Assembly (NCBI RefSeq): GCF_963678635.1
Contig: NC_087063.1
Location: forward strand, 63,657,290-63,721,289
Source: Symsagittifera roscoffensis
Taxonomy: Eukaryota > Xenacoelomorpha > Acoela > Convolutidae
DNA length: 64,000 bases
Reading direction: 5' to 3'
In this document: positions 30,140 through 41,238 of the stretch, in pieces
How the letters are laid out: every line of letters begins with the position of its first letter
Numbering within the stretch: position 1 is the first letter of the stretch
The notes under the pieces: model-generated
Seen by the model: only the letters and a program-made list of their open reading frames with translations
The model's database searches: none
What the model was told of the DNA's origin: nothing
Made by a program: the position numbers and the translations under genes

Positions 30140-31996
30140 ATGAGTACTGAGGATATCGATGGGACGCCATATCTTGACAATCAATCAGAAGATGCGACCT
30201 CAGAGAGTTCAAGCAATAATTTTAATCTGAGGGATAAATGCAGCGCTTGCAAATCATCTCGCATTACCGAAAGAGTTCGTTTCTTGTGCTCGACTTGCAA
30301 CCCTGACAACTCTACAGATTACTACTGTCATTACTGCGTTGTCCAGCATCTGGGACAAGACCATCACGTGACAGATCAGAAGGGAGCTCTCTTAGATATT
30401 TGTGATAAACATAAAAATGTCAATATGTTCTTGTGCGAAACGTGTGACTTACAATTGTTATGCGCAGAATGCATCCCGGAACATCAAAACCACACTTTCT
30501 GGGAAATTTCAGTTAACGAAAAGAAAGTCGCTGATATTTACAAAACTGTTCACGAAGTTTTGACCAAAAGTGACGTGGTCTACAAGCAAATTGTGAAGTG
30601 TCTCGAAAAAATCCGAGTTTCTACAGAAAGTTTCGACCAGCTATTGGACCGTTATAACGAGGATTGTGTGACGCAGTTGTTGACTGAAGTTTTTCTGAAG
30701 TCACTGGAGAAAACACGTCCGCAAATTAAAGGAATTGTCAATGAAAACATCAAGCAGAGAGGCGACCTTGTAGATGCCAAAGAGCTGTTTGATGAAGTTT
30801 TGACGGATACCGGCGATACGCAAGTGGCCATGCGACAAGTTCTGGCATCATCAATTCTCAAAGCTGCCAAAGTATATTCTGAAAAACTGGTCCAAAATCA
30901 TTCTGAAAAACAAAATCAAGACCGGAAGATACCTATGCCATACATCAAGCAATCTGAAATTGAATCACATGATAGAAATGTCGAGCAAGCACTAGAAAAG
31001 TTGTGCGATGAAATTGCCAAATTGATTTCGGAGCTAATCAAGACAATAAGATTCGAAGGTCTCAGTAATGCAGTGATTGACGTTTATGCTCGGAATCCAG
31101 GTTTTATTCTATTCAAAAAACCGGTGAACATTGATGCTGGAATTAAAATAGCATCTTGCGAAACATTCTTTTTTGTGTGTTTCAGAGATGATACAGCCGG
31201 CCTAATGAAAGCATACAGCTCCGCAAGCATTGATGGGCCTTGCGTGTTAATTTTTAGTGCAGCAGTTGCTACTTTTTCTGTAGCTTCGGGACCTAATTTC
31301 ATCAATACAACATACACTGCTGCTAGCTTCTATTACAAGACTGCTAGTAATAATGTGGCATCGATGACCCTGCCAGGAATTGCCTGGAATGAAATGAATG
31401 GTACCTTTCTCAATGGAAACAGTAGCGTTACTCTAATAAACAGCAAGCAGATATCGGATGGCACGGCTTGGCAAGTTGACTATGCGATTGTGGGTGGATA
31501 TAAAATTCAACTTTGTCCTGATAAAAAGTATCCTGAAAAGCCGTACAGTTTTTCAGCCAAACTTGCAGCGAGCTCTACTCAACCAGGAGAAGTGAACATT
31601 GCGTGCATTTCGGAAGACTCGATGCATTTAATCAGCATTTCAGGAGCTGTCGAGCGAGAACATGGAAGTCTTCGAATCTGCTGTGAAAACAAACAGCTGG
31701 AGCATCAGGGACGATACGGATGTGCATTCTTTCAAATTGAGACTCAACAGAAAGAAATGTTGATAGCTAATTGGTGTCTTGAATGCAAGCTCCTAGAGAT
31801 AATTAGGATTGAAACTGAGAAAGGATTTCCTCAGAAGAATCTAAGCAATGAAGTTTCACGGGTCGGCAAATTGGAGCTACCTTTTGACGACTTTCACGAA
31901 ATCTGCATGTTTAAGAAGTCCTGTATTGTAGTAACCAAGCAACAACAGATTTTTACTTGCGCTGACATTTTCGAACTGATTGAATTGTGGAAGTAG
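30140..31996 (+). CDS. B-box zinc-finger protein, intronless, paralogue 2
   Basis: A 618-residue single-exon protein. The frame runs back to 30086, but alignment with paralogue 1 (MSTDHTD against MSTEDID) places the start at 30140. All zinc ligands are kept: the first finger (CSACKSSRITERVRFLCSTC, YYCHYC) and B-box 2 (CDKHKNVNMFLCETC, LLCAECIPEHQNH). No RING. The central helical region (DAKELFDEVLTDTGDTQVAM) and the C-terminal beta-rich part (SISGAVEREHGSLRICCEN, LPFDDFHEICMFKKSC) are strongly conserved between the two. The pair arose by duplication, now about 7.3 kb apart in direct orientation. A good poly-A signal (AATAAA, 32132-32137) follows. The lack of introns in both suggests an ancestral retrocopy or an intronless family. 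Confidence 0.88.
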   Translation: MSTEDIDGTPYLDNQSEDATSESSSNNFNLRDKCSACKSSRITERVRFLCSTCNPDNSTDYYCHYCVVQHLGQDHHVTDQKGALLDICDKHKNVNMFLCETCDLQLLCAECIPEHQNHTFWEISVNEKKVADIYKTVHEVLTKSDVVYKQIVKCLEKIRVSTESFDQLLDRYNEDCVTQLLTEVFLKSLEKTRPQIKGIVNENIKQRGDLVDAKELFDEVLTDTGDTQVAMRQVLASSILKAAKVYSEKLVQNHSEKQNQDRKIPMPYIKQSEIESHDRNVEQALEKLCDEIAKLISELIKTIRFEGLSNAVIDVYARNPGFILFKKPVNIDAGIKIASCETFFFVCFRDDTAGLMKAYSSASIDGPCVLIFSAAVATFSVASGPNFINTTYTAASFYYKTASNNVASMTLPGIAWNEMNGTFLNGNSSVTLINSKQISDGTAWQVDYAIVGGYKIQLCPDKKYPEKPYSFSAKLAASSTQPGEVNIACISEDSMHLISISGAVEREHGSLRICCENKQLEHQGRYGCAFFQIETQQKEMLIANWCLECKLLEIIRIETEKGFPQKNLSNEVSRVGKLELPFDDFHEICMFKKSCIVVTKQQQIFTCADIFELIELWK

Positions 31997-33359
31997 TGCG
32001 TGGAGTAGCTATTGGCAGTAGCTGTGTCTATAGAAGAAAGTTTTGAAATTTGTCACATATCTTGGAAAAGAACAATTACTAATCAATTAAACTGACTTTA
32101 AAACTCTTTGTGTAGCATAATTTACCGATAAAATAAACGGACTTTCAATTTTTACTGGACTTTTCAAACGCATTCTTTCAGTTCGCATAAAAAGTGCAAT
32201 TTTCATGTTAAATTTGGCATGTTTTCTACTGAACGTTTACCACGATAAAAAACACCTTGATTAGGATTCTGAAATAATAAAAAAATGTTTCCAACATAAA
32301 ATGCATCAATTGAAAACTTCGCCAACTTAAGATCCCTCAAATCATTATAAAGACCTTATTTTGATCAAATTTTCTGCGCCGCAGGCGATCTTTTAAAAAA
32401 AGGCCAGGAACCTTTCGAACAAAAAATTGCGTTATTTCGGCGCTCTCTTCACTCAGTTCCCGCAGGCTTAGTACCCGCATTGTACCCGCAGGCTTACAGA
32501 AGCTTATTTATGCCTAATTTAGGCCGTGGAAACTTAAATTTACTCGAGTAAAATTAATTTCTTAGCGCCAATTTGGGGATCAAAAACTTCAAATTTCAAA
32601 ATGCTTTTGTAAAAAAACGTGAAACATTTTTTGTGATACGTTTTCTGAGTCATCTTTCTACAGTTTTTTTACAAAATTTGTTTTCCACTTGGCCTGTTTT
32701 ACTATGAATGTCGAATTTGTCTAAGGTATATTTTTCATTCCGATTTTTTATCACAACACGCAGAAAAAAATGACACTAATTTGAAAAAACCTTACTATAT
32801 TTTTTTAGACTATGGTCAAAACTTTTTGGGCTACTTGCACAGTAACTGGTTATCTCTGTTTACTTCGATTTTCGACAAAATTAATGGCGTATTAGAGCTG
32901 AGGTGTGTTTTTATTCGGACCACATTTTGCCATCGGAGCAATTGTCTTACGCATATAATTGTTAATAATCATAATGAATTGTTTCCAAGTGAAGTCATCA
33001 CACGTCCAGAATTACAAATGAATAAAAGGATAAAAGTTTTACCGTTTGATAGAAATTGCGGGTTTACCAGAATAATTCTAATAATAATAATCATAGTTCA
33101 TTTAAAAACGTTGTCGAAAAACTTTAGAACTTATGGAATTTTTAAGACGTTTCAGGAGCATTTTTAGGTGTTCCAATTTTGTTCTATCAGTCGATGCCTG
33201 AGCGAGGACTCCATAATGTAAAACTGGTTGAAAAAAGTTTATCAGCCAGAAGAAGCTGATTTATTTTAAGAACATTTTTCTCAGTCTGTAAAAAAGCCCC
33301 TAATACTTGCTTACTTTTTTATCTAAAGATCGAATGTTTTTTTTCGAACGTTTTCACCT
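31997..33359. other. Intergenic with a hAT-MITE fragment
   Basis: Near 32355-32455, 'TTTTGATCAAATTTTCTGCG' and 'TATTTCGGCGCTCTC' match the interior of the MITE at 14919. A 128-codon open frame at 32781-33167 has no recognisable domain and is not annotated. Confidence 0.5.
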
Positions 33360-34085
33360 TCGTCGCAAATATCTGGAAATGACTGAGCTTGGTCGCGCAG
33401 GTGGCGCTCTTTCCTGAGCCGTGCTGGTCACGCCGTCTACCCCTTGGTCACCAAAGTCGCAGCTGAAGTTTTTGATCGCGAAAAACTGGAAATATTACTT
33501 CTTGATGAATCTAGGTAGACCTTAAGCCATATCTTGATTATTTAAGCGTCACTTTTTTTCAGAAACGATGAACGAGTAAACAATTTTCTGCAAAAAAGAA
33601 TAATTGCTTGTGGACAATGAACTTGATTTTTTAAATTTATGTGGTAAAAAAGTGGAAGAAAAATCAATTACAATGAATCATGAATAATCTGTATGAATCA
33701 AAACTGATTGTAATCCAATAAATTTTATATAGTTTTTTTTAACTATAGCATCTAAGTCGAATGTGTTTTCTAACGTTAAAAATCAATTTTTCACATATGA
33801 AAACTCAGTGCGGTTAGAAACTAAATACAGCCTTACTTTTTTGTGGGGATGTATCTAGGATCTTCTTGAGGATGGGGAGCCCTATTTAGCCAGAATTGTC
33901 TGCGAGGGCAGAAGTTTCAAGAAAAAAAACAGGCTAAAGTTGATCTTTTTGAGCGTTTTCTAAAATATTTTGACCAATGAACCATGTTCTATCGTGAATA
34001 CCGTCAAATAAAATGAAAAAGCGCTTTTATGTAGTGATGGGGCCGAATACCTGAGGGAAAAACAATGCTCGCCGCACGCCCCGTA
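33360..34085 (+). repeat. Dispersed duplicate, copy 1 of a ~0.73-kb segment
   Basis: From 'GGAAATGACTGAGCTTGGTC' to 'AACAATGCTCGCCGCACGCC' this matches 42641-43385 in direct orientation, with scattered substitutions and small indels. Its second half ('GGGGATGTATCTAGGATCTT' onwards) resembles the hAT-type MITE family. Confidence 0.93.
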
Positions 34086-34134
34086 CTTCTGTTCTTGTGC
34101 CTGTTGTTTTCTGTTCTTGGAATACACTTTTTTG

Positions 34135-36870
34135 AAGACCTTGTGAAGCTAAATCTAACTGTTCAAAATATTTTCACAAATTTTTTTATCAACTTGTAAC
34201 ATAATATATTCTTTTATAAAGAGTTTTCCTATAGAACAAACAGTTTGAATTGCAAGGATTGCTATTGTGTGGGCTGAGGCCACAGATTTTTCATGTCCGG
34301 TTTTTAGCTGGATATCTTTATACTATTTATGCTTCGGCATTGTAGGATATAACGCTTGTCGGTTTGCGCAGTGGGTTAAGTAACATTTTGACAATTTGGA
34401 GCGAGTTGGAATAACTCGACGATGAAGTGTGGAGCGTACTCCTTTTCGGTGACTGGTTTGATGAACGCTTTGTCCAGCTGTTTGTGCTCCTTCAGCGCCA
34501 TATTAAAGGCGGAACTAGGATAAGGCTTCTGTGAACAGATCCTCGCACATCCTTTTTCTACTTTCTAACCTTATGTTTTTTTTAATTCTTTTCATTTCAT
34601 TGTTTTTTTGTTCTTTTATTCATTTTTTCTGCTCAAATACACAATTCTGTCCTCTGGTTAAGTTTTTTTTTCCTCAAAAATTTCATCTTGTGCAAAACAC
34701 CATCGTTAACTCCCTATGAAAACGAGTGGCCGAAAATGTAGGAGATTTAACCCTTTAGGGGGTTAGAGGTTTGTTATGTTATGCCTCACCGAATTCTCTG
34801 CGGGTGCTTAAAAATATAAATTCTCGCTATCAAAATCTCCAGTGCGCCATCTTCCTATTGAATTTTCTATGCTAGTTCGGTCTTCTTCATTATAATCTGG
34901 TTCTTGAGCTATACGTGCATTAGTTCTGACGACCTCGTGAAGATAAACCTAACTGTTTAAAAGTGTTTTCCGTTATTTTTTTTATCATCCTACATTTTAA
35001 TTTTTTGTTTAAGTATGATTTTTTTTAAAATATTAAACGGAGTCCGCGGTGTTGGGAGGAATGCTGTTGTGTGGGCTGAGGAGACACAATTTTGTGGTTC
35101 GGTTTTGAGCTGGACATCTAACTCCTTCTGAAACTTCGGCATTGAAGGATGTAACGTTTATTGGTTTGCGTAATGGGACAGTTAAAACCTCGACCACACG
35201 GATCGAGTTAGAACAACTCGAGGATGAAATGAGACGCGTGTTTCCTTTCGGTGACTGGATTGGTGATCGCTGTGTCCAGCTGCTGGAGCTGATTGAGAGC
35301 AATATTGAAGGCGAAACTGGAATAAGACATCTCTGAACAGATCCTCGCGCATCAGTTCTTTTTTCCAAAGCCTTGCACTTGTTCTTTTTTCTCCATTCAT
35401 ACAATCCGTTTTTATGCATAGCATTTACTTGATTCCTTTTTTGTTTTTTCATTTATTCTGGTCCACTACACTATTTTGTGCTGTGGGTAATTTTTTTCAT
35501 TTTCTCTAAAGTTTTATCATTTGCAAAACTAGGCGAAGAAAACTTAAGCTCCGTTGATTTCGTTCTTTTTGTATAAGACCATGGCAAACAAGACCATATA
35601 TCTTTATATCAGTTTCGACTCTTCAAATACCATAATTGAAGACCAGGAAATAATCACCCATATAGTGAGGCGAAATTTTATCTTGGAAGTTATGCAGCAA
35701 AACGAAATTTCAAAACTTCCGATATCTGAAATGGTCGCACAATACCACTCTTTAACCCCTATAAAACATGAGTGGCCAAAATTGTAGGATTTTTCTTTTT
35801 TTAGGGGGTTTAAGCATGCAATGTTATGCACACCGAAATTTTTTGGGGGTAGGTAAAAGTGTATAACTTCTTAACATCAAAAATGTCAGTGCGCCAATTT
35901 CCCTTTATTTTTATTTTGCCTAGTTCGTTCAACTGCTTTCTGTTTTTGTTCTTGAGTTTCTCTTGGATTTTTTTAACGACCTTATGAAGCTAATTCTAAC
36001 AGTTTATTTAGGTTTGTAGTTAATTTTTTTTATCAAATTGTAATAACTTTTTTTTTAATATGAATTTTTCTATAGAACAAACAGTCTGTGGTGTTAAGAG
36101 GGTTGCTGTTGCGTGGACTGAGGACACATATTGTTACGGTCCTGCTCTGAGCTTGACATCTAACTCCTTCTGAAGCTTCGGCATTGAAGGATGTAAAGCT
36201 TGTGGGTTTGCGCAGTGGGACAGGTGAAACCTTGAGCACTCAGAGCGAGTTGGAACAGTTCGAAGATGATGTGGGGCGCGCACTCCCTTTCGGTGGCTGA
36301 ATTGGTGAACGGTGTGTCCAGCTGCTGGAGCTCCTACAGCGCAAGTGATAAGGTGCAACTGAAAAAAGGCTTCTGTGAAGCTATTTGATGCATTCCATAC
36401 AATTTTTTGCATTGCTTTTTTTTGTTTTTTTTGTGTGTTATTCTGCTAAATTACATAATTCTGTGTGCTGTGGGTATTTTTTAAAATTTCATCCAAAATT
36501 TTGTTCATTTGGCGCAAAATTAAACGAAGAAATGTTAGCTTGCTTGAACTCGTTCTGAATACATAAGTACATGGTAAATAAGACCATTAATCACTAGGTC
36601 AGTTTCAACTATTCAAATATCTTAAGCTAAAGACTACAAATTAATCACCCATATAGCGCGGCGAAACTTGATTTTGGAAATTATGCAGCAAAACGGAATT
36701 TCAATTCTCCCAAATTTTGAGATTGGTCGCAAAATACCACTCTTTAACTCCCTATAAGAGGTGAATGGCCGAAAATATAGGAGCTTTAGCCCTTTAGGGG
36801 GTAAAAAATTGGTAATGTAATGCAACACCGAATTCGTTAGGGGCTGTTTATATTATAAAAATTCCTAGCT
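34135..36870 (+). repeat. Three-copy tandem array of large (~0.8-1.06 kb) units
   Basis: Blocks beginning near 34145, 34942 and 36000 share, in order, 'ATAGAACAAACAGT', 'GTGTGGGCTGAGG', 'CTTCGGCATTG', 'GTTTGCGCAGTGGG', 'GAGCGAGTTGGAA', 'CTGTGAACAGATCCTCGC', then 'GAGTGGCCGAAAATGTAGGA' and 'CCCTTTAGGGGG'. Divergence is high. Short frames occur on both strands (for example SELEQFEDDVGRA on plus, LRKPINVTSFNAEVSEGVRC on minus), but none is open in all copies. I cannot identify the source. Confidence 0.82.
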
Positions 36871-37078
36871 ACTTTCACATATTACACAAACTGATGAGTA
36901 ATATTTTCTTTCTAAAAAAATCAAAAAGTCATGCACGATATGCTACGTTTGACTCCATGACACCGGATGAGGTGCTACACGATTGATTAAATTCAGCGCG
37001 ACAGCCATCGCGCAACTTTTATGGATCAGAAGCCCAGCTCAAACCGGAGAAAAGACACTTCGTCGTTTATAATAATGT

Positions 37079-37373
37079 TCATGGTGATATATTACAATAG
37101 GTGGTAATTTTAACTTAAATAGCTGGATGACTTTTGTTATACTTCGCACAGTATTTACAATTTATTTTAAAAGCCAATTTGTTTGGTGAAAATGTAAAAT
37201 TTGAGTTTTTCAGTAGCATTTTATCTGGCAGAGTAATGTATTTGCAAAAACAATCTTAGCAGCATGTACAATTGATTGAAAATGAAATGACTATATTATG
37301 CATTACAGTTCTCAAACTTAATATATGCACTGTAGTTAAAATTACCACCTATTGTAACATATCACCATGTCCA
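37079..37373. mobile_element. MITE-like element, ~295 bp, ~36-bp terminal inverted repeats
   Basis: Left end 'CATGGTGATATATTACAATA' with 'GGTGGTAATTTTAACT' is repeated in reverse complement at the right end ('TTAAAATTACCACCTATTGT', 'AACATATCACCATG') with about one mismatch. The interior is AT-rich and non-coding. The target duplication is not clear, so the superfamily is open. Confidence 0.85.
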
Positions 37374-37831
37374 TTAAGACGAGTAAAGAAACCACAATAG
37401 AGAAATCAGGGCGAGAGCCATCATTAGGCTCAGGGACAAAAAAAAACAAGAAGTAGAGGAGCGAATCACGGTCATATACATGCATCCAACATGGACTGAG
37501 TGTTATGTGAAAAATGACGCTGGCTTTGAAATAAACCTTACCAATTGTGAAAATGCGCAAATCGCAAAACATTAGAAAAAAGTAATTGAACAGCCAGGCA
37601 AATCAAAAGGAGAATTTAAATAAGAGGAATATTCCAACTGAGTAACGTAAATCCAGATTGGTGGCCAAAACAGCTCTGAAAATGTTTCAAATGCAGATTT
37701 GAAATCTAATTGAAAACAAAACAATGCACTGGAAAAAAGGAACAAATATCCACTAAAGAAACGGTGAATGACAAGGATACTGGTCCGATCTAGACAGTGC
37801 GTTTAACGAATTATACAAATAAATTGAAGAC

Positions 37832-37910
37832 ATTTTGGCGGGAAACGATTAATTGGCGGGAAACGTTTTGGCAGGAAACGTTTTGGCGGGAAACGTTTTA
37901 GCGGGAAACG
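37832..37910 (+). repeat. Minisatellite of five E2F-site-like units
   Basis: Five units of about 15-16 bp: ATTTTGGCGGGAAACG, ATTAATTGGCGGGAAACG, TTTTGGCAGGAAACG, TTTTGGCGGGAAACG and TTTTAGCGGGAAACG. Three contain TTGGCGGGAAA, very close to the known E2F consensus TTTGGCGGGAAA. Similarity does not prove binding. Confidence 0.85.
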
Positions 37911-37978
37911 TTTAAGCAAGTTGTGGCAAGCAGGTTAAGCAAGATTTGCTTAACCTGGTTGCCACAACTTGCTTAAAC
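37910..37978. repeat. Near-perfect hairpin, 33-bp arms, 3-nt loop
   Basis: Arms 37910-37942 and 37946-37978 (starting GTTTAAGCAAGTTGTGGCAA) pair with one mismatch around a GAT loop. It directly abuts the minisatellite. Confidence 0.97.
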
Positions 37979-38002
37979 TCAAAGCGAACGACAGTAAGAC
38001 TA

Positions 38003-38709
38003 CAGTGCTGATTCAAATTAACCGGACAAACCGCGACTTTTCTCAAATTGGGTTAAGATTAGACAAAAAATGAAGACAACAAAATTTGCTTAAAATTTCA
38101 TCAGAATTAATATGGTGCATTTTTTCTCCGAAATTCTCAACCAAATTTTTACCCCAAAAATGGGTCATTTTGGCTTTTTTTATTAAATCAAGAAAAACGC
38201 TGAAACTGCATTGTTAATTGATACAAAAATTATATCTCAAGAAACCTCTTACACAGTCCAACAAAGTTTAAGAAGGATAAATCTCCAAAAACTATTATAA
38301 GAGAAAGTTTTTTTACTTTATAGTCATTAAATGTGACTTTTACTATTTAAAACCCAGAATCTCCGTCTAAGAACAAATTTTAAACAATTTGCACAAATTT
38401 CTGGAAATTTAACCCTTCTTAAACTTTGTTGGGCTGTGTAAGAGGCTTCTTGTGAAATAAGTTTTGTATCAATTAACAAAGCAGTTTCAGCGTATTTCTT
38501 GATTTATTAAAAAAAGCCAAATTACCCATTTTTGGGGTAAAATTTTGGTTGAGAATTTTGGAGAAAAAGTTGCACCATATTAATTCAGATGAAATTTTAA
38601 GCACTTTTTGTTCTCTTCACTTTTTGTGTAATCTTAACCCAATTTGAGAAAAAAGCGTTTGAAATTTCAAGTTTTGTTCGTTTTGTCCGGATATTTTAAA
38701 TCAGCACTG
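38003..38709. mobile_element. Foldback Tc1/mariner-type MITE, 707 bp, TA duplication
   Basis: Ends CAGTGCTGATTCAAATTAAC and, on the other side, TATTTTAAATCAGCACTG, flanked by TA on both sides (38001-38002, 38710-38711). The two halves are inverted repeats almost throughout: 'GGTTAAGATTA', 'AATATGGTGCA', 'TTTACCCCAAAAATGGGT' and 'CTCTTACACAGTCCAACAAA' all recur in reverse complement. No transposase frame. The TA target fits Tc1/mariner. Confidence 0.93.
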
Positions 38710-39063
38710 TATACCTACTGTGTTGTTGAAGAGTGATTCAATATTCGGCCAATCATTGCCGTTTGATTGGGCGCCTTGCTTCTGCTTTTTTGCTTTACTG
38801 TCTCCCATAATTGCCTGTTAAGTTCACTGTCTGGATCAGACCCGCCTCAGTGTCACTCACCAAAGAAACAATACACTTTTTTTGAGATATCCTAGTTCAA
38901 CAGTGAAGTCATTAAAAGAGTTGGTAAGAATGAACAATAATCATCATATCATGCAAAGTTCTAACCTCAGCTTGGCACATTCAACGCATATAAGAAACAA
39001 AGTTTGTTCAGACTGAATTTTTTAAGCTACTCGCAGACATTGTGGATAACAACAACCACCCGT

Positions 39064-41143
39064 ACCGAGCGCCCATGGATTCTAATCGATTAAATTGGAT
39101 TCCTTAGACAAAAATAATCCCTTCTAATCCATTATAGATGTAAAATTCAGACCACGGAATTGATTATATTGCCATTATAATCAATTATTTTTGAAAAAAA
39201 TCCATTATAACTCATTAAAATCGATTAAAATCCATTATTTTTGGCACTGAAATTGAATAATTTTGGCAAGATAATCCATTATAATCTATTATTTTTGAAA
39301 CAAAAACCCATTATAACCCATTATAATTGATTATAATCCATTATAATCGATTATAATCCATTTTATCTTTAGAACTAAGTTTGATTAAATTTGCAAAATT
39401 TTAGCAAATTTTACAGGAAATTTGCAAAATGTATGCTATGATGCTTTTACTAAACGCCAAGTCTCAACGTCATCCCCTCAATTTTTTTTACCTCCCGCAA
39501 CTAGAGAGGGGGCGGTAAACTGGGGGTGTCAATCGTTAACCCCCTCCCTAAAATCAACCAATAAACCCCCCCCCCGTGTTGAACTTAAAGGGGGGATGGC
39601 AGTTGTGGTACACTGACAGGGGTTGGGGGAGGGGGGAAGGGGTAAAACTGGTAGGGGTTAAACGGGGGTGGGATGGTGGAAGGGTTGCGCAGTAAACTGG
39701 TGGGAGGGTGGTAAAAACAAACTGGAAGGGGGGTCGGGGTAAATTAAACGGGAGGCTGTAAAGTAAACAGCGTGCAGCTTATGGGGTAAAGTAAACTGGG
39801 GGGAGGGGGTCAAGAAAACTGGAGGGGAGGTCAAATAAACTGGGTCGGTTCAATCAGAAAATATAAGACAAAAAAACATATAAATTTTAATGTGAAGTGT
39901 AGCATTTTATGAAACGCTTATAGCAACTGCACTAAACAGGAAAGGAAATAATTTTAAAAAACTTGTAATTTTCATGATTAACGGCTCGAAAAAATCCATT
40001 ATAATCAATTATATTCGATTATAAGGGATTATATTGGCATAAAATATAAAAAGATTATAATTCATTTTTAATGGATTATAATTGATGATAATTGATTATA
40101 ATGGATTATATTGACATAGAAAAAACTATGATTATAAAACGTTTTTATTGGGTTATGATCGATTATTATGTAAATTTTTAGATACCCGCATGATGTTTCG
40201 AGCGTTAAAATTGATTATAAAATAATTTCAGAACCAGTTTTAGAAAAATTTAGACAAAATGAATTTTTATTGATTATCAGTTGATTATAATTCCTCTTTT
40301 TGAAATCAAGTATAATCAATTATAATGCAATATTATCGATTATAATCGATTGTTTTATCCGAATTTCTTGTTCATTTGTTTAGCAGAAAAAAATCGATTA
40401 TAATCGATTATAATTGTTTAAAATCCTTTTTGTTTGTCCATTTTATCGTTGACGTAGCACATGAATTGTTTATGCGCTTTGTAGACGTTGGTTTCTCTAA
40501 AACATGGGAAAAAATGTTCTATTAGTTTTAAAATCATTTCTTATAGCATTCTAGTTTTATCATTTCGTCTTGATTATAGTTGTTTCATGATGTACAATTT
40601 AAGTTTTTTGGACCACCAAAACATCAGCACACTGCTTTAGTTTCATAAATTATATAGAAGAGTTTTTTCCCCTACCGCAAGATTCTTTCAACCGATATGA
40701 AGGGATCTCTATAAAACTTTTGTTGCGTGAAAAACATTGTGTTCAGTTGAACCAAAGAGTGACAAGACATCTCACTTTAAGAGATTTTTGACAGAAAAAA
40801 TTATTATAATCTGTCATAATTGATTATAATAGATTATAATAAAATATAAGAGATTAAAAGAGGTTATAATAGATTATAAGAGATTACAAGAGATTATAAG
40901 AAATTTTCGGAAACATTATAATCAATTATAATTGGTTATAATTTATTATAATGTCGTGAAAAATGAAATGTTATCACTATAATGGATTATAATTTGTTTT
41001 AACATCTAAATTTGGCGCTTATGAATAATTATAATTTTGTTAAAATTACAATTATAATTTTAATATAATCGATTTTTTTTACTGAGTGCGGGTACTGCCC
41101 ATTTTATCACAATATAATCGGTTATGATCCACGGGCGCTCGGT
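39064..41143. mobile_element. 2.08-kb element with inverted ends, interior of ATTATAATCG-like repeats
   Basis: The left end ACCGAGCGCCCATGGATTCT is matched by the right end read in reverse, ACCGAGCGCCCGTGGATCAT. Much of the sequence between consists of variants of 'CATTATAATCGATTATAATC', in both orientations since the unit is near-palindromic, plus a G-rich island. No coding frame. Mariner-type MITEs lie 0.35 kb left and 0.1 kb right. Related ATTATAATC sequence recurs at 58.1-58.7 kb. Confidence 0.78.
39480..39850 (+). repeat. G-rich degenerate tandem, quadruplex-prone
   Basis: Repeated 'GTAAACTGGGGGGAGGGGGT'-like units with many runs of three or more G on the plus strand, inside the ATTATAATCG element. 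No gene. The 64-codon frame at 39422 crosses this repeat and is not real. Confidence 0.75.
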
Positions 41144-41238
41144 GAGGGCGGCCTATGGGAAACAAAAAGCTCTGAACTTAAGATGAACCGACTGCAGGCT
41201 TAAATGCAACACTACTTATTACTGAAAAAAGGGGACTA

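Noticed and set aside
32781-33167. 128-codon plus-strand open frame
   Set aside because: Low-complexity, Ile-run-containing translation with no recognisable domain or flanking gene signals.
35033-35452. 139-codon minus-strand open frame in the three-copy array
   Set aside because: The frame is broken in the other two copies and competes with an overlapping plus-strand frame. Kept only as a finding about the array.
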